5,868 nucleotides of DNA from an uncultured Coriobacteriia bacterium (GTDB taxonomy: Bacteria > Actinomycetota > Coriobacteriia > Coriobacteriales > QAMH01), in the NCBI GenBank assembly GCA_902478425.1, contig CABSKV010000082.1, forward strand, positions 1-5,868, in the 5' to 3' direction. Below the pieces are notes generated by a model that saw only the letters and a program-made list of their open reading frames with translations, had not been told where the DNA came from and made no database searches. The position numbers and the translations under genes are program-made. Below, one piece after another: positions 1-5,868 of the stretch. Within the stretch, counting starts at the first letter, position 1. Each line of letters begins with the position of its first letter.

Positions 1-106
1 ACTCGGCACATCCGAGCGTGACGCCGAGCTCACGCGCGCGCGAAAGCACGTCAGTCGCAAGACGGCGATTTTCCGCGTCAATGCTATCGATCGGTTCGCT
101 TGCCAA
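1..106 (-). CDS. Nicotinamide-nucleotide amidohydrolase PncC / CinA C-terminal domain (3' part beyond window edge)
   Basis: Only about 35 residues are visible. ENRRLATDVLSRARELGVT runs into LGCAE, with a serine likely next at the window edge; this aligns with the start of PncC/CinA-C, where a helix precedes the AESCTGG active-site segment (E. coli PncC has LKARGATVTTAES). PncC deamidates NMN to nicotinate mononucleotide in NAD salvage. The domain starts about 14 residues after the proposed start, so this is a stand-alone PncC rather than a full-length CinA with its N-terminal MoCF domain. No ATG is available. TTG at 104-106 is proposed because GAGG lies 9 bases upstream, the same spacing as for pgsA. 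TTG at 112 and GTG at 121 fit less well. It overlaps the pgsA end by 23 bases. Its place after pgsA is the classic cinA position. Confidence 0.8.
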   Translation of the reverse strand, partial: MASEPIDSIDAENRRLATDVLSRARELGVTLGCAE

Positions 107-719
107 AGCCAAGCACCTCACGGGACTTGTAGAAGTAATCGACCATCGAGACGATCGTCATGATGACGGCGCCAAGCAGCACGATCCACGAGAAGATCGT
201 GAAGCACATCGCGAAGCCATCGCCCATGAACGAAATCTGGAGCGAATCCTTGACGGTGAAGAGCAATATGGCGCAGATCTGCAGGACGGTCTTGAACTTG
301 CCGAACATGCTCGCGGCAATGACCTTGCCCTGCGCTGCGGCGACCATGCGCAAACCCGACACGATGAACTCGCGGGCGATGATGATGAGCGCAACCCATG
401 ACGGGAAGGTCTGGAGCTCGACGAGCGCGAGCAGGGCGGCGCAGACGAGGATCTTGTCCGCGAGCGGGTCGAGGAACTTGCCCAAGTCGGTAATCTCGTC
501 TCGGCTGCGTGCCAGATGCCCGTCGATGGCATCAGTCGCCGAGATGATGATGAAGACGGCCGCGGCGATCCAAGGCTGCCACATCGCCCAGAACTCGGGC
601 TCGGGAAGCCAGTTTGGCCACGGCGAGAGCAATGCCGCGACAAAGATGGGGATGAGCAGGATGCGCGTGAGCGTGACGATGTTGGCTGGCGTCCAGATGC
701 GCGTGGAATCATCGGTCAT
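84..719 (-). CDS. pgsA: CDP-diacylglycerol–glycerol-3-phosphate 3-phosphatidyltransferase PgsA
   Basis: 211 residues. Integral membrane enzyme that makes phosphatidylglycerol phosphate from CDP-diacylglycerol and glycerol 3-phosphate, the committed step to phosphatidylglycerol and cardiolipin. The CDP-alcohol phosphatidyltransferase signature is complete: D63-x2-D66-G67-x2-A70-R71-x8-G80-x3-D84-x3-D88, whose aspartates bind metal. IAREFIVSGLR (114-124) and VIAASMFGKFKTVLQ (133-147) are typical of PgsA rather than of inositol- or choline-type relatives. Hydrophobic stretches at about 13-31, 50-62, 90-122, 147-156 and 172-194 fit a multi-span protein. The ATG at 719 is chosen because the homology starts there (RIWTPANIVTLTRI) and GAGG sits 9 bases upstream. 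The open frame extends further, to 1040, but that part is antisense-like low-complexity sequence inside rimO. The start overlaps the rimO end by 11 bases, which suggests coupling. Confidence 0.96.
   Translation of the reverse strand: MTDDSTRIWTPANIVTLTRILLIPIFVAALLSPWPNWLPEPEFWAMWQPWIAAAVFIIISATDAIDGHLARSRDEITDLGKFLDPLADKILVCAALLALVELQTFPSWVALIIIAREFIVSGLRMVAAAQGKVIAASMFGKFKTVLQICAILLFTVKDSLQISFMGDGFAMCFTIFSWIVLLGAVIMTIVSMVDYFYKSREVLGFGKRTDR
116..119 (-). promoter_or_regulatory. Probable ribosome binding site of pncC
   Basis: GAGG in the transcript, 9 bases before the TTG at 104-106, within the last codons of pgsA (SREVLGFG). It is short and could be chance, but the spacing equals that of the pgsA site. 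Confidence 0.45.
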
Positions 720-2055
720 GGCCTGCGACCTCACCCTCGATCTCGTAGAAGAAGCTCCCCGTGAGCTCGACCTGAGCGAACTGGCCAATCGCGAGCTCGT
801 CGGCATCTTCGATGGGAACGTGCACCTGACCGTCGACCTCGGGAGCCTGGCCTTGCGTGCGGCAAAGCGCCTCGAGCCCCACATCCGTCTGCTCGTAGCC
901 CTCGACGAGCACCGTTGCGCACGTGCCCGCATGCTCGGCGATGCGTGCGGTGCCGATTGCCTCGCAGGCATCGAGCAGACGCTGGGCGCGCCCCATGCGC
1001 TCCTCGACGTCGAGCAAGCCGTCGAAGCCGTAGGCGGCACTCCCCTCCTCGGGCGAGAACGCGAAGACGCCGGCGTAATCGAACTGCGCCTCGTCCACGA
1101 AGTCGAGCAGCTCCTCGAACTGCTCCTCGGTCTCGCCGGGAAAGCCCGCCATGAGCGTCGTGCGTATCATGATGCCCGGCACGCACTCGCGCACGTGCTC
1201 GATGAGCTCGAGCATGCCTGTCGCGTCACCGCTGCGGTTCATGCGCGCGAGCACTTCCGCATTGACATGTTGCAACGGCATATCCAAGTACGAGCATACG
1301 TTGGAATGCGTTGCCATCACATCGAGGAGCTCGTCGGTAATGCCCTCGGGCTGCACATAGAGCAGCCTGAACCAGGTATCGGGATAGCGGCGCGCGAGCG
1401 TGCTCACGAGCCCGGCTGTCGTGGCCGGCTCGTCAAGGTCATGCCCCCAGATGCCGGTATCCTGACCGATGAGGACGATTTCGCGCACGCCGTTGCAGAC
1501 GAGCTCGTCGACCTCGTCGTCGATCTGCTCGAGCGTGTAGCTGTGGTAGCGCCCGCGAATATGCGGGATCATGCAGTACGAGCAGAAGCGATCGCAGCCG
1601 TCCGAGATCTTGACGTACGCGCTACTCGGATGCGCATGGCGCAAGAGCTTCGGGCCACCGCCCATGAAGCAGCTCTCGACACCGAGCAAACGACTGACCT
1701 CCTCGACGACGCGCTCCTCCTCGCCTGCCGCGAGAAAGCCCGCCGCCTCGACGAGCTCGTCGGCCAAGTCGGTGCCATAGCGCGAGGGCATGCAGCCGGC
1801 GACGAGCACCTTGAGATTCTCGCCACGGGCGTTTTCGCGGCCCACCAGATCGAAGATGACCTCGAGGCTCTCCTCGACGGCGCTTGCGAGAAACGCGCAG
1901 GTGTTGACGATGACGAGATCGGCATCCGCCGCATCGTCGACTATCGAGAAGCCGGCGGCGACGAGACGCGCCTGCATCTTGTCGGTGTCGACCTCGTTCT
2001 TGGCGCAGCCGAGCGTGACGAACGCGATACGGGGGTTAAGATCCACGTGTTGCAC
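709..2055 (-). CDS. rimO: Ribosomal protein S12 methylthiotransferase RimO
   Basis: 448 residues, normal RimO length. This radical-SAM enzyme adds a methylthio group to the beta carbon of a conserved Asp in ribosomal protein S12. The N-terminal MTTase domain carries the three auxiliary-cluster cysteines C17 (TLGCAKNEVD), C53 (VNTCAF) and C88 (VAGCMP). The radical-SAM cluster is C154-x3-C158-x2-C161 in KISDGCDRFCSYCMIPHIRGR. EIVLIGQDTGIWG (192-204) and LLYVQPEGITDELL (231-244) favour RimO over the tRNA enzyme MiaB. A TRAM domain closes the protein at about 378-440. The GTG start at 2055 leaves only one base after an AGGG, whereas the in-frame GTG at 2046 has the same AGGG ten bases upstream, so the first three residues are uncertain. 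The TGA stop lies inside the start of pgsA, an 11-base overlap. Confidence 0.95.
   Translation of the reverse strand: MQHVDLNPRIAFVTLGCAKNEVDTDKMQARLVAAGFSIVDDAADADLVIVNTCAFLASAVEESLEVIFDLVGRENARGENLKVLVAGCMPSRYGTDLADELVEAAGFLAAGEEERVVEEVSRLLGVESCFMGGGPKLLRHAHPSSAYVKISDGCDRFCSYCMIPHIRGRYHSYTLEQIDDEVDELVCNGVREIVLIGQDTGIWGHDLDEPATTAGLVSTLARRYPDTWFRLLYVQPEGITDELLDVMATHSNVCSYLDMPLQHVNAEVLARMNRSGDATGMLELIEHVRECVPGIMIRTTLMAGFPGETEEQFEELLDFVDEAQFDYAGVFAFSPEEGSAAYGFDGLLDVEERMGRAQRLLDACEAIGTARIAEHAGTCATVLVEGYEQTDVGLEALCRTQGQAPEVDGQVHVPIEDADELAIGQFAQVELTGSFFYEIEGEVAGHDR
729..735 (-). promoter_or_regulatory. Ribosome binding site of pgsA
   Basis: The transcript reads ggtgagg, with its GAGG 9 bases before the ATG at 717-719. 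The site lies within the last codons of rimO. It fixes the pgsA start and excludes the longer open frame that reaches back into rimO. Confidence 0.65.
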
Positions 2056-2058
2056 GCC

Positions 2059-2556
2059 CTAGCGGTAATTGGTGAACTGCAGCGGGATGCCGTAGTCCTG
2101 CTCGCGCAGGAAGGTGATGACCTCCTGCAAGTCGTCGCGCTTGGGGCCGCTCACGCGTAGCTTGTCGCTCTCGATCTGCACCTTGACCTTGAACTTCTGG
2201 GCCTTGATGTCCTTCGAGATGCGCTTGGCGACGTCTTGCTCGATGCCCTGTTGGATGACGCCCACGGTGCGGATCATGCCACCGGATGCGTCCTGGGGCG
2301 TGCCCCAGTTCACGGCCTTGAGGTCGACCTTGCGCTTGATGAGGTTCGTATTGAGCACGTCGATGACCTGGCCGCTCACGAAGTCGCTCGGGGCGAGCAC
2401 GGTGATGGTCTTCGCGCCCTTGTCGAAATCGATTTTCGAACCGGAGTCCTTGAGGTCGTAGCGCTGCTTGAGACCCTTCTCCGTATTGTTGAAGGCGTTC
2501 TCGACCTCCTGCATGTCGGTTTCGGAGACGATGTCGAAGCTATTGTCCTTGGCCAT
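2059..2556 (-). CDS. yajQ: YajQ-family nucleotide (c-di-GMP) binding protein
   Basis: 165 residues, close to the usual length of about 163 for this family (UPF0234/DUF520). Hallmarks are the N-terminal SFDIVSETDMQEVENAFNN, RYDLKDSGSKIDF at about 32-44, and the C-terminal RVSGPKRDDLQEVITFLREQDYGIPLQFTNYR. The fold has two ferredoxin-like halves and is cytoplasmic. Xanthomonas and Pseudomonas homologues bind c-di-GMP and act with a transcription factor; whether that holds in Gram-positive relatives is not established. The ATG start at 2556 is supported by AAAGGAA five or fewer bases upstream. It lies 21 bases after the rodZ-like stop and ends in TAG three bases before the rimO GTG. It is not part of the Bacillus version of this cluster, so it looks like a lineage-specific insertion. 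Family assignment is firm; the biological role is not. Confidence 0.94.
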   Translation of the reverse strand: MAKDNSFDIVSETDMQEVENAFNNTEKGLKQRYDLKDSGSKIDFDKGAKTITVLAPSDFVSGQVIDVLNTNLIKRKVDLKAVNWGTPQDASGGMIRTVGVIQQGIEQDVAKRISKDIKAQKFKVKVQIESDKLRVSGPKRDDLQEVITFLREQDYGIPLQFTNYR

Positions 2557-2560
2557 GCTC

Positions 2561-2567
2561 TTCCTTT
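2561..2567 (-). promoter_or_regulatory. Ribosome binding site of yajQ
   Basis: The transcript reads aaaggaa followed by gagc and the ATG. The whole 21-base gap between the rodZ-like stop and yajQ is taken up by this site and its spacer, leaving no room for a separate promoter or terminator. Confidence 0.7.
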
Positions 2568-2577
2568 CGCGTCGCGC

Positions 2578-3900
2578 CTATTTGGGGGCTGATTGGATGC
2601 TGATGTAGAGACTGCCCGACCCGTCGTCGTTCTCGGCGATCTCTATGGGGTTGTCGTTTTCGGTAACGGTGACGGCAGCCGGGTTGCTGAAGGTCGCGCT
2701 GAAAGACTCCGTGACGGGGAAGGTGGGCAGGACCTGGCCGCCGATCGCGGTGCCCTTGTAGGCGTTGGCGCCATCGTAGTTCACCTCGACGAGCGAGGTC
2801 TCGCCCTTGGCGACCTCGATCTTGATGATGACCGGGTTGCCGTTCGCGGTCGTGATGGTCTTGTGCGCGGCGTTCTCGCCGTCAGACGTCGTCGTGTCGT
2901 TGGTGGCGCCCCCCTGTACGGGGATGATGCCGCTGTTGCCACGCCCGGCGGTGCTGATGAGGACGGATGCGGCAATGACGATGGCGATGACGATCGTGAT
3001 GACCGCGATGGCGATGAGGCGCGTGCGACGCTCGGCGAAGATCGACGAGATGACACGGCGTATCCTGCCGATGATGCTGTCATCGTTTGACTGGGCGCTA
3101 TCTCCCCTATCGGGACGCTCGCCACGCGTCGTCGAACGACGACGCGTGCTGCGGGACACGGCCGCCTGGCCCGTGTCGACGTCGATGCCGAAGAAGTTGG
3201 GTGCCTTTTCCTCGCCGCTACGCGAAAGGTCCTCGGTCGGGCGTGCGGTGAACTCGTCTACCGTGGAGTTTCTGCGCGTCGAGGCCGCGTTGCGCCTCGT
3301 GGTCCCCGAGTGGCTGCGTGCCGTCGGCGCCGGACGCGTGGTGGGTTCGAAGCTTCCCGTATCCCCGCGCGAGGGGCGTGCCGATCGAAACGACCCGGTA
3401 TGGCGCGTGCCGACGACGCGCACGCTGCCACTGCGGTAGCGCTCGTCGTCCTTGGCGAGCGCCTCGTCCTTCAGGTTGCGGCTCAGCTTGGACGGCTCCT
3501 CAGCCTTGGCATCGCCACGCCTGCGCGACGAACGCGTGCCGCGCGACGACTCGCGATTGGTGGGACGGGATTTCTCGCCGACGACGCGCTCGCCGAAGCG
3601 ACCGACGCCGCGACGCGTATTGCTCGCGCTCTTCTCGATTTCCCTGCTCGAGCTGAATGCCTCGTACTCGCTGTCGAAGACCTCGACGATGGCGGCGGAG
3701 TCAAGGTCGAGATAGCGCGCGTACGAGCTGAGCATGCCGATGGCATGCCCGCGCGGAGGGTACTGGGAGTAATCGCCCGACTCGAGCGCTTCGAGCATGC
3801 GCGCGCGGATGTTGGTGTCACGGGCAGCTTGCTCGAGCGAGATTCCGAGCTCGATGCGACGGCTCATGAGCGCCGGTCCTATGCGAGATTCGGACTTCAC
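2578..3900 (-). CDS. RodZ-like helix-turn-helix membrane protein
   Basis: 440 residues with RodZ architecture. The N-terminal HTH (about 8-72; RRIELGISLEQAARDTNIR … LEALESGDY) matches the RodZ/YmfM-type domain, which in characterised RodZ binds MreB. About 85-290 is a long linker rich in Arg, Ser and Thr, with TGSF twice (168-171, 181-184) and TRRN twice. One membrane helix follows (about 295-316, LIAIAVITIVIAIVIAASVLI). The C-terminal part (about 350-435; SLVEVNYDGANAYKGTAIGG, then TFSNPAAVTVTENDN) resembles the extracytoplasmic beta domain called DUF4115. The GTG start at 3900 has AGGAGG 7 bases upstream and overlaps the ftsK stop as GTGA; an in-frame ATG at 3867 is a less likely alternative. 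The position between ftsK and pgsA matches ymfM of Bacillus. A shape or division scaffold role is inferred; whether this organism has MreB cannot be seen here, so I withhold the symbol rodZ. Confidence 0.88.
   Translation of the reverse strand: MKSESRIGPALMSRRIELGISLEQAARDTNIRARMLEALESGDYSQYPPRGHAIGMLSSYARYLDLDSAAIVEVFDSEYEAFSSSREIEKSASNTRRGVGRFGERVVGEKSRPTNRESSRGTRSSRRRGDAKAEEPSKLSRNLKDEALAKDDERYRSGSVRVVGTRHTGSFRSARPSRGDTGSFEPTTRPAPTARSHSGTTRRNAASTRRNSTVDEFTARPTEDLSRSGEEKAPNFFGIDVDTGQAAVSRSTRRRSTTRGERPDRGDSAQSNDDSIIGRIRRVISSIFAERRTRLIAIAVITIVIAIVIAASVLISTAGRGNSGIIPVQGGATNDTTTSDGENAAHKTITTANGNPVIIKIEVAKGETSLVEVNYDGANAYKGTAIGGQVLPTFPVTESFSATFSNPAAVTVTENDNPIEIAENDDGSGSLYISIQSAPK
3123..3148. repeat. 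Perfect 12-bp inverted repeat inside the rodZ-like gene
   Basis: The arms cacgcgtcgtcg (3123-3134) and cgacgacgcgtg (3137-3148) are exact reverse complements separated by aa. The sequence encodes Arg/Thr codons of the basic linker (STRRRSTTRG). A very stable, GC-rich hairpin is expected in the mRNA. There is no U-tract, so it is not an intrinsic terminator. Repetitive Arg and Thr codons (CGT, ACG) favour such palindromes by chance, so function is uncertain. Confidence 0.6.
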
Positions 3901-5868
3901 CGAGCTGCCTCCTGGTCCTGTTCCTCAAAGGCCCTCAATGCCTCGAGATCCTCCACATTGTCGATGAGAACGTCACGGGCGCGCGAGCCTTCCTGCGGCC
4001 CGACGACGCCCTTGGTTTCGAGCATGTCCATGATACGCCCTGCACGCGCGTATCCGACCTTCAAACGGCGCTGAAGCATGGAAGTGGAGCCTAGCCCGGC
4101 GGCAACGACGGCCTCGGCGGCTTCCCAGATGAGCGGATCGTCCGCATCGTCGCCCGTCGATGGCATGCCCGTAGAAGAACTCGAACCCGTCGCGATCTGC
4201 TGCTGGAGTATCTCGCGGTGGTAATCGGGCTCGCCTTGCGCCTTGAGATGCTCGACGGTCGAGGCGATTTCCTCCTCGCTCACGAAGCAGCCCTGGATAC
4301 GCTTGGGCTTGCCCCATTCCGGTTTGGAGAAGAGCATGTCGCCGTTGCCGACGAGCTTCTCGGCGCCCGATTGGTCGAGGATGACGCGCGAATCGACTTT
4401 GGTGGCCACGAGCAAGCCGATACGGTTGGTGATGTTTGCCTTGATCATGCCGGTGACGACGTTACTCGACGGACGCTGCGTGGCGATGATGAGGTGGATG
4501 CCAGCCGCGCGCGCGAGCTGGGCTATGCGCACGATGGAATCCTCGACGTCCTTGCCCGCGACCATCATGAGGTCGGAGAGCTCGTCGACGACGATGACGA
4601 TGAAGGGCATCTCGTCGGGGTGGTTGCCATCCTCATCGGTGAGCTCGCCCTTTTGGATCATCTGGTTGTAGAAGCCGATGTTCTTGGCACCCACGCCCTC
4701 GAACACCTTGAGCCTGCGTTCCATCTCGGCGACGGCCCACTTGAGGGCGCTTGCCGCTTCCTTGGGCTCGGTGACCGGCGGGACGAAGAGATGCGGGATG
4801 CCGTTGTACAGCGACATCTCGACGCGCTTGGGGTCGATGAGTATCATGCGCACCTCGGCGGGCGTGGCGCGCATGAGTATGGTCATGATCATGGCGTTGA
4901 GGCACACGGACTTGCCCGAACCCGTCGTGCCGGCGATGAGCAGATGCGGCATCTTGGCGAGGTCGACGCAGATCTTCTCGCCGTCGACGTCCTCGCCGAT
5001 GGCGACCTGCAGCGGACCGGGCTTGCAATTGGGCAGGATGTCACCCAGCAACACGCTCGAGCGCACCTTGTTGGGAATCTCGACGCCCACGAGCGAAGTG
5101 CCGGGAATCTGCGCGATGCGCACGGCCGAGGCCGCGAGCGCAAGCGCGATATCGTCGGCGAGGTTGGTGAGCTTTGCCAGGCGCACGCCACTTGGAAGCT
5201 CGACCTTGAACATCGTGACGGTGGGGCCGGCAAGCCACCCCACCACCTTGGCAGGGAGGCTGAACTCCTCGAGCGTCTGCTGCAAGATGTTGGCGGTCTG
5301 GCGCAGCTCGCCTGTCATGTTGGAGCGCTTGGCCTTGGTGACGCCGAGTATGCGGGGGTCGGGCAAGGTGAAGCCCTCGAGCGCCGATGGCGTCGAGCCG
5401 TCGGGAATCACCTGGGTCTTCTTGAGGACGGGAACGGTCACGTCAGGATCGGTCGTCTCGTCTTGCGCATGCGCCAGGTCCTTCTTCTTGCGCTTGTGCG
5501 GCTTGGGACGCGCATGCTCGTCGAGCGCGACGGTGCGATTGGGATCGTCGTCGAAGACGACGGTTATGTCGGAATCATCGCCGTCGAAGGCGACGGTGGA
5601 GAGCGGGTCGGACGAGATCTCGTCGTACTCGTCACCCTGCTCGGATGCGTCGTGCCCGAACTTCTGCTTGAAGCGCGCAAAGGGCGATTTGTCCTCGTCG
5701 GAAAAGTCCTCGTCATCTGCATCCGCATCGGCGTATTGCGGCTGGCCGGCCGTGTAGATGGTGCGCTGGTAGCGCGTCTGCGCACGGTCCTCCTTCTTGC
5801 GCGAGACGAAGTTCTTGAGCGCGAGGAAGGGCCTGGAAATCGAGACGCCGGCGATGACGAGACCGGCG
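3897..5868 (-). CDS. ftsK: DNA translocase FtsK/SpoIIIE (5' part beyond window edge)
   Basis: ATP-driven dsDNA pump that clears chromosomal DNA from the division septum. The frame is open to the window edge, giving 656 visible residues; the start is outside. Visible residues 1-14 are hydrophobic and look like the end of the last membrane helix. Residues 22-40 are basic, and about 45-142 are an acidic low-complexity linker with a Lys-rich patch at 122-129. The alpha/beta motor follows: the alpha region has GPTVTMFKVELPSGVR, Walker A is GTTGSGKS at visible 313-320 (bases 4908-4931), and Walker B is IVIVVDE ending at 428-429. ATQRPSSNVVTGMIKANI and ILDQSGAEKL are family signatures. The winged-helix gamma domain is at about 575-637 (SMLQRRLKVGYARAGRIMDMLE), so this is a full sequence-reading FtsK. 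The TGA stop overlaps the GTG start of the next gene. The internal GTG at 5441 is not the start, because the linker continues upstream in frame. Confidence 0.97.
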   Translation of the reverse strand, partial: AGLVIAGVSISRPFLALKNFVSRKKEDRAQTRYQRTIYTAGQPQYADADADDEDFSDEDKSPFARFKQKFGHDASEQGDEYDEISSDPLSTVAFDGDDSDITVVFDDDPNRTVALDEHARPKPHKRKKKDLAHAQDETTDPDVTVPVLKKTQVIPDGSTPSALEGFTLPDPRILGVTKAKRSNMTGELRQTANILQQTLEEFSLPAKVVGWLAGPTVTMFKVELPSGVRLAKLTNLADDIALALAASAVRIAQIPGTSLVGVEIPNKVRSSVLLGDILPNCKPGPLQVAIGEDVDGEKICVDLAKMPHLLIAGTTGSGKSVCLNAMIMTILMRATPAEVRMILIDPKRVEMSLYNGIPHLFVPPVTEPKEAASALKWAVAEMERRLKVFEGVGAKNIGFYNQMIQKGELTDEDGNHPDEMPFIVIVVDELSDLMMVAGKDVEDSIVRIAQLARAAGIHLIIATQRPSSNVVTGMIKANITNRIGLLVATKVDSRVILDQSGAEKLVGNGDMLFSKPEWGKPKRIQGCFVSEEEIASTVEHLKAQGEPDYHREILQQQIATGSSSSTGMPSTGDDADDPLIWEAAEAVVAAGLGSTSMLQRRLKVGYARAGRIMDMLETKGVVGPQEGSRARDVLIDNVEDLEALRAFEEQDQEAAR
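3908..3913 (-). promoter_or_regulatory. Ribosome binding site of the rodZ-like gene
   Basis: The plus strand reads cctcct, so the transcript carries a perfect AGGAGG, 7 bases before the GTG at 3898-3900. It lies inside the last codons of ftsK. It is the best Shine-Dalgarno sequence in the window. It decides the GTG start over the later ATG and allows the gene to be loaded by ribosomes directly as well as by coupling to ftsK. Confidence 0.8.
5514..5597 (-). repeat. Threefold TV-x-[FL]-D peptide repeat in the FtsK linker
   Basis: Translating the minus strand gives TVAFDGD (codons from 5597), TVVFDDD (from 5564) and TVALDEH (from 5534), with starts 33 and 30 bases apart. Each copy is Thr-Val, a small residue, Phe or Leu, Asp, then acidic residues. 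The surroundings are acidic and look disordered. The nucleotide copies are only partly alike, so this is a repeat at peptide level. I know of no named family motif matching it; a short linear binding motif is an inference. Confidence 0.55.

Noticed and set aside
720..1040. Upstream extension of the pgsA frame
   Set aside because: The extra 107 residues are Arg/Ser/Ala-rich shadow sequence inside rimO; PgsA homology and a ribosome binding site both point to the ATG at 719.
709..2055. MiaB (tRNA methylthiotransferase) as the identity of this gene
   Set aside because: The SDGCDRFCSYC context, the EIVLIGQDT segment and the position beside pgsA fit RimO better; both share the MTTase–radical SAM–TRAM layout.
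160..2160. A 666-codon open frame on the plus strand, antisense to pgsA and rimO
   Set aside because: Its translation is low-complexity with no recognisable domain, while the opposite strand encodes clear PgsA and RimO across the same bases. Long antisense frames are common in GC-rich genes with few stop-rich codons.
3123..3148. Intrinsic transcription terminator
   Set aside because: The hairpin lies mid-gene and has no T-run on either strand.
2593..4074. Plus-strand open frames across the rodZ-like gene (for example 2593-3090 and 3310-4074)
   Set aside because: They are Asp/Arg/Ala-rich mirror frames of the Arg/Ser-rich linker and have no family resemblance.
5439..5441. GTG as the start of a short, soluble FtsK
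   Set aside because: The frame stays open to the window edge, with a plausible linker and the end of a membrane helix upstream.
1..5868. A new defence, mobile or CRISPR-like system
   Set aside because: No transposase, integrase, repeat array, toxin–antitoxin pair or unknown gene is present; all six genes belong to well-known families in a largely conserved order.

Overview
The window is a GC-rich stretch of bacterial chromosome in which every supported gene lies on the minus strand and nearly every base is coding. Read in the direction of transcription (from high to low coordinates) the order is: the 3' part of ftsK, a rodZ-like helix-turn-helix membrane protein gene, yajQ, rimO, pgsA, and the 5' end of a pncC/cinA-C gene. 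The ftsK–rodZ-like–rimO–pgsA–cinA block is a known conserved neighbourhood in Gram-positive bacteria (compare spoIIIE…ymfM–pgsA–cinA–recA in Bacillus). High GC, GTG and TTG starts, and yajQ and rimO inside the block suggest an actinobacterium, most likely of class Coriobacteriia. That placement is from memory of gene order and protein style, not from a database search.

Layout by region. 3897-5868: FtsK DNA translocase, entered at the end of its membrane domain, with an acidic low-complexity linker, the RecA-like motor and the winged-helix gamma domain. 2578-3900: a 440-residue RodZ-like protein with a cytoplasmic HTH, an unusually long Arg/Ser/Thr-rich linker, one membrane helix and an extracytoplasmic C-terminal domain. 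2059-2556: YajQ-family nucleotide-binding protein. 709-2055: RimO, the methylthiotransferase that modifies ribosomal protein S12. 84-719: PgsA, phosphatidylglycerophosphate synthase. 1-106: start of a stand-alone PncC/CinA C-terminal domain protein.

Junctions are very tight: a 4-base overlap (ftsK/rodZ-like), 21 bases (rodZ-like/yajQ), 3 bases (yajQ/rimO), an 11-base overlap (rimO/pgsA) and about a 23-base overlap (pgsA/pncC). No promoter or terminator is visible between genes. A single operon with translational coupling is the simplest reading. The products join chromosome segregation at the septum (FtsK), cell-shape or envelope scaffolding (RodZ-like), anionic phospholipid synthesis (PgsA), ribosome modification (RimO), possible second-messenger binding (YajQ) and NAD salvage (PncC).

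I found no mobile element, CRISPR array, RNA gene or new multi-gene system. The items most worth a second look lie in the disordered parts of the proteins: a three-copy TV-x-[FL]-D motif in the FtsK linker, the very basic linker of the RodZ-like protein beside it, and a perfect 12-bp inverted repeat within that linker's coding sequence.
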